NCBI RefSeq assembly: GCF_006575665.1
Contig: NZ_CP041253.1
Span: forward strand, 687,501 to 751,500
Source: Echinicola soli
GTDB lineage: Bacteria > Bacteroidota > Bacteroidia > Cytophagales > Cyclobacteriaceae
Direction: 5' to 3'
DNA length: 64,000 bases
The position numbers were made by a program, and so were the translations under genes. Under the pieces are notes generated by a model. The model was given only the letters and a program-made list of their open reading frames with translations. It did no database searches and was not told the DNA's origin. Numbering within the stretch: position 1 is the stretch's first letter; the number at the start of each line of letters is the position of its first letter. Below, one piece after another: positions 17,303 through 27,400 of the stretch.

Positions 17303-18505
17303 ATGAGCAGTATTTTATCAGACCGTATTAATAATATGGAAGAGTCAGCTACGCTGGCGATGGCCAAAAAAGCAAGAGAGCTGAAAGGCCAAGGAATCGA
17401 CATCATCAGTTTGAGTTTGGGAGAGCCTGATTTCAAGACTCCTCAGCACATCCAGGATGCAGCCAAGGCTGCCATAGATGAGGGGAAGTATTTCTCTTAT
17501 TCTCCAGTAGCGGGTTACCAGGACCTCAGAGAGGCCATTGCCCAAAAGCTACAATCCCAAAATAAAATCACTGAAGCTAAGGCGGAAAATATCGTCCTTT
17601 CTACTGGCGCGAAACACTCCATTGCCAACATCTTCATGTGCCTGCTCAATGAAGGTGATGAAGTGGTGATCTTCTCCCCTTACTGGGTAAGTTACGCCGA
17701 AATCATCAAGCTGGCTGGCGGTGTACCCGTACTGATCGAAGGTACCCTTGAAAACAACTTCAAAGCGTCTGCTGACCAGCTGGAGGAGGCCATCACGGAC
17801 AAGACCAAGGCAGTCATCTATTCTTCTCCCTGTAACCCAACAGGGTCTGTATTCAGCAAAGAAGAACTCGAAGCTATCGCTGAGGTCATCAAAAAGCACA
17901 AGGATATCTATATCGTAGCAGACGAGATCTACGAACTGATCAATTATACCGGACAGCATGCCAGCATGGCGGCACTTCCCGGAATGTTTGACAGGACCAT
18001 CACGGTCAATGGCTTTTCCAAAGGATACGCCATGACCGGCTGGAGAGTGGGCTATATCTGCGCCCCGCTTTTCATTGCCAAGGCTTGTGAAAAAATCCAG
18101 GGACAATTCACTTCTGGCGGAACAGGCATCGCCCAACGTGCGGCACTGGCAGCCATCACTGGCGACCAGACGCCTTCTGTGGAAATGGAAAAAGCCTACA
18201 AAAAACGAAGAGAACTTGTGCTGGAATTGCTCAGAGGCATTCCAGGCATCAAGACACACGTGCCTGAAGGAGCTTTCTATTTCTTTCCTGACGTGACGGC
18301 CTTCTTTGGCAAGTCTGCAGGTGAGATCAAGATCGATAATGCAGATGACTTCTGCCTTTACATCCTGAACACGGCCCACGTTTCTGTAGTAACCGGTGCT
18401 GCTTTTGGAGCCCCTAACTGCGTGAGACTTTCTTATGCTGCTTCAGAAGAAGACCTTAAGGAAGCCCTGAAACGAATTAAAGAAGCCGTGGCTAAACTTA
18501 GCTAA
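17303..18505 (+). CDS. Pyridoxal phosphate-dependent aminotransferase (aspartate aminotransferase type)
   Basis: 400 aa fold-type I class I aminotransferase, probably interconverting aspartate/2-oxoglutarate and oxaloacetate/glutamate. Seen: SLGEPDFKTPQHI near the start, SPCNPTGSVFS (Asn of PLP binding) near residues 174-184, DEIYELINY, and the PLP-lysine motif NGFSKGYAMTGWRVGYI near 235-251. Arg for the substrate carboxylate is in NCVRLSYA. ATG at 17303. Followed 12 bp after the stop by a family A palindromic element. The exact amino-acid preference cannot be assigned by eye. Confidence 0.92.
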   Translation: MSSILSDRINNMEESATLAMAKKARELKGQGIDIISLSLGEPDFKTPQHIQDAAKAAIDEGKYFSYSPVAGYQDLREAIAQKLQSQNKITEAKAENIVLSTGAKHSIANIFMCLLNEGDEVVIFSPYWVSYAEIIKLAGGVPVLIEGTLENNFKASADQLEEAITDKTKAVIYSSPCNPTGSVFSKEELEAIAEVIKKHKDIYIVADEIYELINYTGQHASMAALPGMFDRTITVNGFSKGYAMTGWRVGYICAPLFIAKACEKIQGQFTSGGTGIAQRAALAAITGDQTPSVEMEKAYKKRRELVLELLRGIPGIKTHVPEGAFYFFPDVTAFFGKSAGEIKIDNADDFCLYILNTAHVSVVTGAAFGAPNCVRLSYAASEEDLKEALKRIKEAVAKLS

Positions 18506-18517
18506 TGAAAAAGTAAT

Positions 18518-18588
18518 CCGTCATTGCGAACGGCGTGAAGCAATCCCGAATAGATCGAGATCACTTCACCCCCCACTCGTGATGACGG
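18518..18588. repeat. Palindromic intergenic element, family A (short form)
   Basis: Starts CCGTCATTGCGAAC and ends CGTGATGACGG, with GTGAAGCAATCCCG and GATCACTTCACC as inner arms. Same terminal sequences as the elements at 3469, 21354, 42147 and 42389 but only 71 bp. It lies 12 bp after the aminotransferase stop codon and could also function as the transcript 3' end. Confidence 0.75.
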
Positions 18589-18633
18589 TTATTTCCATTT
18601 AGAGTCCATCATTTTTTGTATCTTGCCGCTGTT

Positions 18634-19344
18634 ATGGCCAAAGCACTTGTAATCACACCTGTCAAAAACTCGATCGAGACCACGCTGGAAACAGCCGAAG
18701 CCATCAAGGCATCATCCGTTCCGGTCATTCATAAAATCTTCAATGATTTCAGCACGGCCGAAACCAAAGCCTCCCTGGACAAAAACGCCCCAAAGACAGG
18801 CTATGAACTGGTGCACCTGGAAGAGGTCACCGACACTCCCTCCCCCAACTACAAACTGGTCCTGCAGATGGCCCAAAAAGAAGCCGTCGAAAAACAGCTC
18901 CCCTTGCTGGTGGTGGAATCTGATGTTACAGTAGAAAAAGACACCATCGAAAAAATGCTACAGTTCCTTCAGTCCCATCAAAACGCTGGCCTGGTAGGAG
19001 CCATCACGGTGGGCTATGACCAGAAGGTCAATTTCCCTTACCTTAAGTTCAAAGATGTCAGGGAAAAGATCATTGATACAAAAAGGAGCCTAAGTTTTTG
19101 CTGCACCCTGTTCAGCCCTGACTTTCTGGGAGCTTACGATTTCATGCAGCTGGATCAGTCCAAAGACTGGTACGACACATTTATCTCCAAAAAAGCCATC
19201 GAACTGGGGTATAGCAATTATGTACTGATGGACGTCCCTGTCCTTCACAAGCCCCACGGCAGCCGCCCTTGGAAGCAACTCAAATACAAAAATCCGCTAA
19301 AATACTACTTCCTGAAATTTTGGAAAGGGATGGACAAAATCTAA
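18634..19344 (+). CDS. Glycosyltransferase-like protein (GT-A fold)
   Basis: 236 aa. The N-terminal strand AKALVITPVKNSIETTLETA and the VVESDVTVEKDTIEKML segment at about residues 93-109 (acidic DxD-like ESDV) suggest a family 2-type GT-A glycosyltransferase. KFKDVREKII and PVLHKPHGSRPWKQLK near the C-terminus add to the resemblance. Donor and acceptor are unknown. ATG at 18634 is chosen over TTG at 18616. It is convergent, with a 4-bp overlap at the stop codons, with a second glycosyltransferase gene. Confidence 0.7.
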   Translation: MAKALVITPVKNSIETTLETAEAIKASSVPVIHKIFNDFSTAETKASLDKNAPKTGYELVHLEEVTDTPSPNYKLVLQMAQKEAVEKQLPLLVVESDVTVEKDTIEKMLQFLQSHQNAGLVGAITVGYDQKVNFPYLKFKDVREKIIDTKRSLSFCCTLFSPDFLGAYDFMQLDQSKDWYDTFISKKAIELGYSNYVLMDVPVLHKPHGSRPWKQLKYKNPLKYYFLKFWKGMDKI

Positions 19345-20135
19345 AGTATCCCAAGCCATTTCAGCATGGTATTGTAAGGCTTAGACCAGGACCGACGAAA
19401 ACGAAGGGGGCCATTTAGTTCTCTTGAAAAATATGCTGCGTGCCTGGAGTTAAGAAATGCAATTCGTTCTCTTTTTATGGCAGCGCTTGACGTCTTCTTT
19501 CGCTTGCTATTTGGTGTAAGGCGATAGTAAAACCCTATAAAAGGCAACTGCACCACTTCCCCTCCATCTTTTAGCATTTTGATCCAAAACTCCCAGTCTT
19601 CCCTGCCCATAAAGCGCATTTCGACCGAGTATTTTCCTGCCTTTAGCCAGTCTTCCTTTCTAAACAAGGCGGAACAAAAAATCATATTGTCCAGTGCTAA
19701 TTGATGTCGACTAAAAGGCTTTAAATTCCAGTTTTTCTCACCAGATTCATCAAACTTCACCCCTTGACTGTACACCACTTTCACCTCTGGATCATTCTTT
19801 AAAACCTTAACCCCAGCTTCGATGTAGTCTTTTGAAATAAGATCATCACCATCTAGCGGAAGTATGATACTGCCATTTGCTGCTTCGATCCCGGTATTTC
19901 TCGCCTTGGAAACTCCTCCATTTTCTTGATCAATGACTTTTACTTCTGAAAATTCTTCTTCCAGTGCTCCTGCAGCCTGAAGGGAATTGTCCTTTGACCC
20001 ATCATTTACGATAATTACTTCCAGAGGGCAATAGGTAGAGTCAAGCACTGAAAGGACAGTTTCCCTGAGGTACTCCCCTTGGTTATAACACGGGATGACA
20101 ACACTTACCAGATTTTCCTGTTCCGAAGCATGCAT
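19341..20135 (-). CDS. Glycosyltransferase family 2
   Basis: 264 aa from ATG 20135 (a TTG ten codons upstream is possible). Typical GT2 features: NLVSVVIPCYNQGEYLRETV at the start, PLEVIIVNDGSKDNS near residues 40-54, NGGVSKARNTGI, and the metal-binding LPLDGDDLI (DxD-like DGDD). The later AGKYSVEMRFMGREDWEFW also fits. It transfers a sugar from a nucleotide-sugar to an unknown acceptor, probably a surface glycan. A TATATTTG box lies just upstream of the TTG, which favours the later ATG. Confidence 0.88.
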   Translation of the reverse strand: MHASEQENLVSVVIPCYNQGEYLRETVLSVLDSTYCPLEVIIVNDGSKDNSLQAAGALEEEFSEVKVIDQENGGVSKARNTGIEAANGSIILPLDGDDLISKDYIEAGVKVLKNDPEVKVVYSQGVKFDESGEKNWNLKPFSRHQLALDNMIFCSALFRKEDWLKAGKYSVEMRFMGREDWEFWIKMLKDGGEVVQLPFIGFYYRLTPNSKRKKTSSAAIKRERIAFLNSRHAAYFSRELNGPLRFRRSWSKPYNTMLKWLGIL

Positions 20136-20760
20136 TGGTGGTGGGTTTTGCAAAGTTTCTTTCAAATGTCAAATATAAAAAGCTAATTCATTTCTTCACC
20201 TACAATAAACAATATATCATCGGATTATCTCTTTAGCCACCAAAGGAATCTATAGCATACCCTATAGAAAAGGCAGTAACCCTACTTTTTCATATGATGT
20301 TTATAATGAAATAAATCGTATCAGTAAAACAGTATATGATTATACGCAATTCTGCCAGTTTGAGCATATTCAGCAAACTGCCTTATATCAATCAATGATT
20401 AACATAAAAAAATTCGTGGCAATCCGTGTAATTCGTGGACTTTCTTCTAATGAATTTGATTACTTGCACAATTCCGTATAATCACAAAACAGTAAATTGA
20501 CTGAAACACACTAAGACCATTCCACTCTTTTACGACTTTTCATTTAAAAAAACTATCCTACATCCATCCATACTGCTAAACATCCATTCTTGGAAAGAAT
20601 ATGCTTACCTAAACAAAAACCAACAGAACCTTTCATAAATACCTATATCATCCACAAATCACCTTTTATAGGTCTATACATCTTTTTTTGTTAAAAAACA
20701 CTTAATAAACTTCATTTTGTCATTATTCCAGTAATAAATCCGATAATTTATAGAAATATA

Positions 20761-20794
20761 TTTTGCTTTATATTGAAAAAAATCATTACATTTG
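20761..20794 (+). promoter_or_regulatory. Strong Bacteroidota-type promoter with no protein gene downstream
   Basis: TTTTG (20761-20765) and TACATTTG (20787-20794) are separated by 21 bases, a near-ideal -33/-7 pair. The same TACATTTG box precedes rimP at 57733. Confidence 0.6.
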
Positions 20795-20800
20795 TCTCGG

Positions 20801-20900
20801 GTGATTAAGCAACTTTTTCTACTACCGACTTTTAGTGTGTGTAATTGAGTTGGAGGTTATTTTAATAATTATTTTTTATCAACCTCCATTTTATTTTAAA
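20801..20900 (+). ncRNA. Candidate small RNA
   Basis: Downstream of the 20761 promoter, about 50 bases of unstructured sequence are followed by TGGAGGTT (20851-20858) and AACCTCCA (20881-20888), a perfect 8-bp stem enclosing an AT-only loop, then TTTTATTTT. The promoter plus hairpin plus T-rich end is what an intergenic sRNA gene looks like. Boundaries are estimates, and the long AT loop is unusual for an intrinsic terminator. Confidence 0.3.
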
Positions 20901-21304
20901 CGAAACAATAAAAACATCGATACCATTCTTACCAAAGCAAGAGTGGTTTTATTGATTATAACTTTCACGCTCTCCTCACACGTATTGATACAATCATCCC
21001 ATGTAAAACAGTATCAAGCGAAAAAAATTGGGGCTGGGCATACCTGTCTAAGCGTCAGTTAGAGCTGAAGCTGTTTTATATGGAACGCAGGTAATGCTGA
21101 TCCGCCCCGGCGGGACAGGTTGGGCAGATTTCCGCTGATTTTTTTTAAAAATTGGAAAGCCAAGAGGAGATAAATCAAGACTTGAAATGGCGTTATATCC
21201 ATAGCCATGGGCAACGCCTATGGTAAACAGTCTAGCAAACCGATGTAGGTTTTAGGGATCGAGCGGAAAAGTTTTTGGGGGGGAATAGGGTTGCAGATGG
21301 CGCT

Positions 21305-21565
21305 GATTAATAAGATTTACGCTGATTTTTTATAATAAACGCGATTTAAAATACCGTCATAGCGAAGAAGTATAGCCTGTCCCGAGCTATCGGGAACGTG
21401 GCAATCCCGTATTAAGAAAACGAGATTGCTTCACTCCGTTGCTCTGCATTCGCAATGACGGATTTATACTGATTTTATAATCTACACATTCCTATTGCTA
21501 CATTAAAGAGAAATATGCTTGCCAAAACCACCTGGAAATCTCGCATCTTCCAGAAATATGGCTTG
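21305..21565 (+). repeat. Dispersed repeat, copy 1 (with internal palindromic element)
   Basis: Starts GATTAATAAGATTTACGCTG and ends near CCAGAAATATGGCTTG. It is nearly identical to 42340-42580 in the flanks, in the same orientation. The palindromic family A element inside it (21354-21461) lies in the opposite orientation relative to copy 2. Confidence 0.85.
21354..21461. repeat. Palindromic intergenic element, family A
   Basis: 108 bp from CCGTCATAGCGA to CGCAATGACGG. Inner landmarks in order are an inner hairpin CCCGAGCTATCGGG, CGTGGCAATCCCGTATTAAG, and AACGAGATTGCTTCACTCCG. The second half is the reverse complement of the first half of the element at 42389. Confidence 0.85.
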
Positions 21566-21810
21566 GCCCCTAATTACCTTGCAGATTATTTTCCCTAAAA
21601 AAATAACTAACCATCGATAGTTAAACTCGAAAAATTCAGGAAGCGGTCACATAGGAAATCCATCAAAACCACAACTTTTTGAAAAACCACTCACCTAAAC
21701 ACCACCGAAAACACTGGTTTTCTGAATATTAACATAAACTTAAAATTGGATATTCCTCGGATTGCATAAAATTACCTTCCTTGCAGGAAGTTCAAAACAG
21801 CAAGGATACC

Positions 21811-21984
21811 ATGATTCAGACAATTGCCAGTGCGTTTCTTTTATTTACTGCTTACTCCTTGGCCACTTTATCCTTCTTTAAATATCACGGTCAGGTCAAA
21901 GCCTTTTTCATCAAAGCCTTTTTAGTTTCGGGCACGGTAGCAGGCGCTTTGACCTTTTTTTACATGCAGCTCTTTGTCGGTTAA
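21811..21984 (+). CDS. Small hypothetical membrane protein
   Basis: 57 aa from ATG 21811, with CAAGGA about 8 bases upstream as a possible ribosome-binding site. Two hydrophobic segments (ASAFLLFTAYSLATLSFF and AFLVSGTVAGALTFFYMQL) flank a basic loop KYHGQVKAFFIK, so a two-helix inner-membrane protein is likely. No family recognised. It precedes the DUF4421 gene by about 110 bp on the same strand. Its shortness makes the gene call uncertain. Confidence 0.45.
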   Translation: MIQTIASAFLLFTAYSLATLSFFKYHGQVKAFFIKAFLVSGTVAGALTFFYMQLFVG

Positions 21985-22091
21985 AAATTCTGGCATAGAG
22001 ATCTGCACCTTTTTACTATAAACTCCCATATTTTTTTTATACTTACTGGATACTTTTTTGGCTATACCAAAGACTGTAATCCTTAAATACC

Positions 22092-23123
22092 ATGTTCATG
22101 CGAAAACGGGGCTTTATACTGGCAATAATCGGAATGTTATTTTATACAGACCTCTTTGCGCAAATCCAGCATGACACCACTTATTTTGAGCGCTTCACCG
22201 AAATGGTGACGAGCAGGATATACTTCTCCAGAAAATACACTGGTATTGACATTAAGGATCGCCTGAAAGACGCGCCTTTGTTGCGTTACAGGCCAAATTC
22301 CACCCTGAACATGGGCGTGGGTGCATCTTACGATGTCTTCACGCTTAATCTTGCCCTGGGATTTGGCTTCTTAAATCCTGAAAGGGGCAAAGGTGACACC
22401 AAATACCTCGATGCTCAACTGCACGCATACCCCGATAAATGGGCCATTGACGGTTTCATACAGCTGTACAATGGATACCACTTGGTACCAGAAGGTGAAT
22501 TTACAGCGGAAAACCAACACTACTATTACCGGCCGGACATCAAGGTTCGTGAGATCGGTGCTTCTGTGAAATATGTTTTTAATGGAGAAAAATTCAGCTA
22601 TAAAGCAGCTTTCCTCCAGACAGAATGGCAAAAAAAATCTGCAGGAACCCTCTTGTTGGGCGGTGAAATATATGGAGGATTGGTAAAAGGCGATAGTTCC
22701 CTTATCCCAGGAAGCGTCATGCTCGACCCGTCCAGAGATTTTGACAAGTTGTTCTTTATGGAACTTGGCCCAAACATCGGATACGCCTATACGCTGGTAA
22801 TTGCCAAACACTATTTCTTGATGGGATCTGCCACTGGGAACATTGGTGTTGGTTTTACCAACCAATACGGTCAGGAAAAATCCACCAATTGGTCGGTCAA
22901 TGCCAACTACCTCCTGAAAGCCAGTGTGGGGTACAATTCCAAGCGCTGGGCCATCAATGCCAATTATGTCTACAGCAAGGTCCGGTTGGCACAGAACAAC
23001 GATTTTAACAGCAGTCTCTTGACTGGAAATTACCGACTAAACCTCGTCTACCGGTTTGTCCCCAGTCCAAAAGGAAGAAAGATCCTGGACGCCATTAACC
23101 CTTACCAGTATTTGGACCAATAG
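22092..23123 (+). CDS. DUF4421 family outer-membrane protein
   Basis: 343 aa with a signal peptide (GFILAIIGMLFYTDLFAQ, cleavage near residue 24). The mature part has the DUF4421 features FSRKYTGIDIKDR, LRYRPNSTLNMGVGASYDVF and repeated amphipathic strands ending LNLVYRFVPSPKG, which suggest an outer-membrane beta-barrel. Function unknown. The start is ATG 22092, with ATG 22098 equally possible. Located 194 bp upstream of the RND efflux operon; no evidence that they are cotranscribed. Confidence 0.8.
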   Translation: MFMRKRGFILAIIGMLFYTDLFAQIQHDTTYFERFTEMVTSRIYFSRKYTGIDIKDRLKDAPLLRYRPNSTLNMGVGASYDVFTLNLALGFGFLNPERGKGDTKYLDAQLHAYPDKWAIDGFIQLYNGYHLVPEGEFTAENQHYYYRPDIKVREIGASVKYVFNGEKFSYKAAFLQTEWQKKSAGTLLLGGEIYGGLVKGDSSLIPGSVMLDPSRDFDKLFFMELGPNIGYAYTLVIAKHYFLMGSATGNIGVGFTNQYGQEKSTNWSVNANYLLKASVGYNSKRWAINANYVYSKVRLAQNNDFNSSLLTGNYRLNLVYRFVPSPKGRKILDAINPYQYLDQ

Positions 23124-23317
23124 GCCACCAACAGCAAAAACCTTTTAACCGAAACTTTTGCTAAATTATAACAGCAAAGTCAATGACCACTAAAAGTTTT
23201 CATTGACCACCTGTATTTTAATTGAGGTATGTTCCTGATTAATTGACTTACTTTAAAGTTTAGGAAAGGAAACTATTCTATAAACATCTCGAAGTATTCG
23301 ACATTTTCATTAACCCA

Positions 23318-24400
23318 ATGAAGAAACAAACTAAAATATTATTGATTGTGGCCATCATCGTGGTCATCGCTATTATTTTTCTATTCCCTCGCTTACAAGG
23401 AGACAGTGCCACCAAAAGTCCGAGCGAAACCACGCCAAGTGCCCCTGAAGAAATGACCGCGCTGCCTGTTGATGTCATAGAAGTCAAACCAGAAAGACTG
23501 GAAAACAACCTCAATGTCACCGGCAATGTGCTTTCGAATGAATCAGTAACGTTACGACCTGAAATCACAGGACTGGTAGAGTCCATCAACTTCGAAGAAG
23601 GCCAATTCGTTAAAAAGGGAACCCCGTTGGTCTACATCAATGACGACGAACTATCTGCCCAATTGGACAGGTTAGAATATACCAAGAAGCTATACGAGGG
23701 TCAGGAAAGCCGTCAGAAACAGCTTTTGGCCAGAGAAGCAATCAGTCAGGAAGAATACGACATTATCCTAAATCAATATAACACCACCCTTTCTGACATT
23801 AAACTCGTAAAGGCCCAACTGGACAAAACGGTGATCAAAGCGCCTTTTGACGGAGTGCTCGGTTTACGGCAAATTTCGGCGGGGTCCGTCATCAGCACCA
23901 CTGATATCATCGCCAATATCGTCAATATCGACCCGATAAAAATCGAGTTTTCCATTCCTGAAAGGTACGCTGGCCAGGTGCAAGTAGGCTCTACCATTCA
24001 GTTTTCAAACAATGCATCCGATGGGCTCAAAAATGGAAAAGTCTATGCATACGAACCGGTAATCGATGCTGATACCAGGACATTGACACTGCGCGCCATC
24101 AGCCCAAACAAAGACAGGAAATTCCTCCCGGGCATGTTTGTGAACATTCGCTTTAACCTGGAAGTGGAAGAAGAAGCCCTTTTGGTACCTTCGGAATCCT
24201 TAATTCCTGAACTGAACGGCTACAAGGTTTTTCTGGTAAACAAAGAAGGAATCGTGGAAGAAAGGAAGGTAGAAATAGGCATCAGAACCGATAGCGAAGT
24301 ACAAGTTTTAGAGGGCCTAAAAATTGGAGACCTGGTTCTGACCACCGGAGTCCTCCAAGCCAAGGAAGGTCTGCGGGTAAATCACAATAAAATCAACTGA
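23318..24400 (+). CDS. Efflux RND transporter periplasmic adaptor subunit
   Basis: 360 aa membrane-fusion protein of a tripartite RND pump. N-terminal anchor ILLIVAIIVVIAIIFLF (residues about 7-23), no lipobox. The lipoyl-like half-motifs are LRPEITGLVESINFEEGQFV and KTVIKAPFDGVLGLRQISAG, separated by a coiled-coil hairpin (LEYTKKLYEGQESRQKQLL region), followed by beta-barrel and membrane-proximal domains (EARTLTLRA-like DTRTLTLRAI). ATG at 23318. Immediately followed, after 1 base, by the permease gene and then the outer-membrane factor. Confidence 0.94.
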   Translation: MKKQTKILLIVAIIVVIAIIFLFPRLQGDSATKSPSETTPSAPEEMTALPVDVIEVKPERLENNLNVTGNVLSNESVTLRPEITGLVESINFEEGQFVKKGTPLVYINDDELSAQLDRLEYTKKLYEGQESRQKQLLAREAISQEEYDIILNQYNTTLSDIKLVKAQLDKTVIKAPFDGVLGLRQISAGSVISTTDIIANIVNIDPIKIEFSIPERYAGQVQVGSTIQFSNNASDGLKNGKVYAYEPVIDADTRTLTLRAISPNKDRKFLPGMFVNIRFNLEVEEEALLVPSESLIPELNGYKVFLVNKEGIVEERKVEIGIRTDSEVQVLEGLKIGDLVLTTGVLQAKEGLRVNHNKIN

Positions 24401-24401
24401 T

Positions 24402-27400
24402 ATGGCAGGCCTATCCACCATAAGCATTAGAAGGCCGGTACTGGCCATCGTTTTCTCACTGACCATCTTGCTCTTTGGGATCATCGGCATGACCTTTTTG
24501 GGCGTCAGGGAGTATCCCAGCGTGGATCCTCCCATCATCAATGTCCGGACCACTTATGTAGGTGCCAATGCCGATGTCATCGAAGCCCAAATCACCGAAC
24601 CTCTGGAAGAATCCATCAACGGTATTTCGGGCATCAAATCCCTTACTTCCACCAGTAATGATGGCACGAGTAATATCACTGTCGAATTTGATGTGGGAGC
24701 CGATATGGAAGCGGCAGCCAACGATGTCCGGGACAAAGTCTCCAGAGCACAGCGGAACCTGCCTCCTGATGCAGAGCCTCCGGTGGTTTCCAAGGCTGAT
24801 GCTGATTCTGAGCCCATTGTTTTCCTCAATGTAAAGAGCGAACAAAAAACCCTGCTCCAGCTTTCTGACATTGCTGACAACATCTTCAAAGAGCGGCTCC
24901 AAACTATCCCTGGGGTGAGTGAAGTCAGGATTTGGGGCGAAAAAGAGTATGCGATGCGCCTCCGAATGGATCCCATCCGCATGGCATCCTACGGTGTCAC
25001 CCCCTTGGATGTCCTCACTAAGGTACAAAGCGAAAATGTAGAATTGCCCTCTGGACGAATAGAAGGCAGCACGATCGAGCTATCGGTCCGTACCAAAAGC
25101 CGTCTTTCTACGCCTGATGAGTTCAATGACCTCATCATCAAAGAAAGCGAAAACAATATCGTCCGTTTTCAGGATGTTGGCAACGCCGAACTGGCCCCGC
25201 TCAATGAACGTACGGTCTTAAAGCGTGATGGCGTCCCGATGGTGGGCGTGGTCCTGGTGCCTCTGCCAGGTTCCAACAGTATTGAAATCGTAGACGAATT
25301 TTACAGAAGATTGGAGTTTATAAAAAAAGACCTTCCCGACGACATTGAGTTGGGAATTGGCTTTGACTCCACAGAATATATCCGAAACTCCATCAGTGAA
25401 GTGCAGGAAACCATCCTCTTGGCATTTTTGCTGGTGGTGGCCATCATCTTCCTGTTTTTAAGGGACTGGCGAACCACCTTTATCCCTGTCATCACCATAC
25501 CAATTTCGCTGGTAGGAGTGTTTTTCGTCATGTACACGATGGATTTTTCGATCAATGTACTCACCTTGCTTGGGATCGTGTTATCCATTGGTTTGGTGGT
25601 AGATGATGCCATCGTAGTGCTGGAAAACATCTATGCCAAAATTGAAAAAGGGGAACAGCCTGAAGCAGCAGCGGAGAAAGGAGCAGAGGAAATCTTCTTT
25701 GCGGTCATTGCCACGACCATTGCCTTGGCAGCCGTATTTCTGCCGGTAATTTTCCTTACGGGCACCACTGGTAGGCTTTTCAGGGAATTCGGTGTGGTCG
25801 TAGCGGGATCAGTGATCATTTCCTCTTTTGTGGCACTGACCATGACCCCCATGCTCAGCTCCAAACTCCTAAAAAAGCGCGAAAAGCACAATTGGTTTTA
25901 CAATGTCACTGAACCGGTTTTCCTTTGGCTCAACAGAAAATATGAAGCTGCCCTGGTTTGGTTCATGCAGTTTCGATGGGTGTCGTTTGTCATCATTTTG
26001 GTCATGGGCGGTGGTATTTACATGCTGTTCCATGCCATCCCTTCCGAGCTTGCCCCTACGGAAGACCGTGGCGAAATGCGCATCAACATGAGTGGACCCG
26101 AGGGTGCTACTTTTGACTACATGGACAGGGTCATCGACGAACTATTGTACGAGATGATGACCACAATCCCGGAGGACGTTTGGGACAGTTTTATATCCGT
26201 AACCTCTCCTGGATTTGGGACGGCCAGTACCAATTCCGGTTTTATCCGTGTCCGGCTCGTAGATGCTAGCCAGCGGACGGAAAGCCAGCAAGAAGTCTTC
26301 GAGGATGTGGCAGAAATTTTACGTAAAAAAACAGATGTGAAGGCATTTGCCTCACAGCCCCAGTCCATCGGAGACCGAAGGGGAGGACTGCCCATACAAT
26401 ACGTCCTCCAGGCACAAAACCTCGAAAAGCTGAAGGAGGTCATTCCTACCTTTATGGACGAGGTAAACCAATCCTCCATTTTCCAATTTTCGGATATCAA
26501 CCTAAAGTTTACCAAGCCGGAAATCGAGGTAGAAATAGATCGAGATAAAGCCCGAAACATTGGTGTATCCGTACAGGAAATTGCCCGGACCCTACAGCTT
26601 TCCTATTCCGGTCAGCGCTTTGATTATTTTATTATGAACGGCAAACAATACCAGGTCGTCGGTGAAATGCAAAAAGAAGACAGGAATGCCCCTATAAACT
26701 TACGCATGCTTTACGTAAGGGCAGAAAACGGTCAATTGGTGCAGCTGGATAACCTGGTGAATATTACGGAAAAAAGCACGCCTCCACAGCTCTATCGCTT
26801 TAATCGTTTCGTGAGTGCCACGGTATCGGCTGGCCTTGCGCCAAAGTACACCATTGGTGACGGGCTGGACGAGATGGACCGTATCGCGGCAGAAGTACTG
26901 GACGAAAGCTTTACCACAGATGTGGCCGGCGTATCCAAAGAATTCCGTGAAAGCTCCAACAGTTTGATATTTGCCTTTCTTTTTGCCCTAATACTGATCT
27001 ATTTAGTGCTTTCAGCACAATTTGAAAGCTTCACGGATCCACTGACCATCATGATCACAGTACCCTTGGCCTTGTTTGGGGCCCTGCTGTCCTTATGGCT
27101 GGGCGACTTCACCCTGAACATCTTTAGCCAAATCGGCATTATCATGCTCATCGGTCTGGTGACCAAAAACGGCATCCTGATCGTGGAATTTGCCAATCAA
27201 CGAAAAGCCCATGGATTGGATGTAGACGAAGCGATCGTCGGTGCTGCCGTCGCTCGTTTCCGTCCCATCCTGATGACCAGTCTTTCCACTATTTTAGGGA
27301 TATTGCCCATCGCCCTGGCCCTCGGAGCGGGCGCAGAAAGCCGAAGCCCAATGGGCGTGGCCGTTATTGGAGGCTTGGTACTTTCCACCATTTTGACCCT

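Larger units (their letters stand above)
20136..21810. other. Long intergenic region with small-RNA candidate and repeats
   Basis: About 1.67 kb without a convincing protein gene, AT-rich in its first 700 bp. It holds a strong promoter and hairpin near 20761-20900, a segment (21305-21565) duplicated at 42340-42580 that contains a palindromic element, and several hairpins such as CCCGAGCTATCGGG. A 75-codon frame at 20835 has no recognisable features and overlaps the hairpin. Confidence 0.7.

Noticed and set aside
20835..21062. 75-codon frame in the 20-21 kb gap
   Set aside because: Overlaps the hairpin of the candidate RNA, is composed of AT-rich codons and lacks recognisable features or a good start context.
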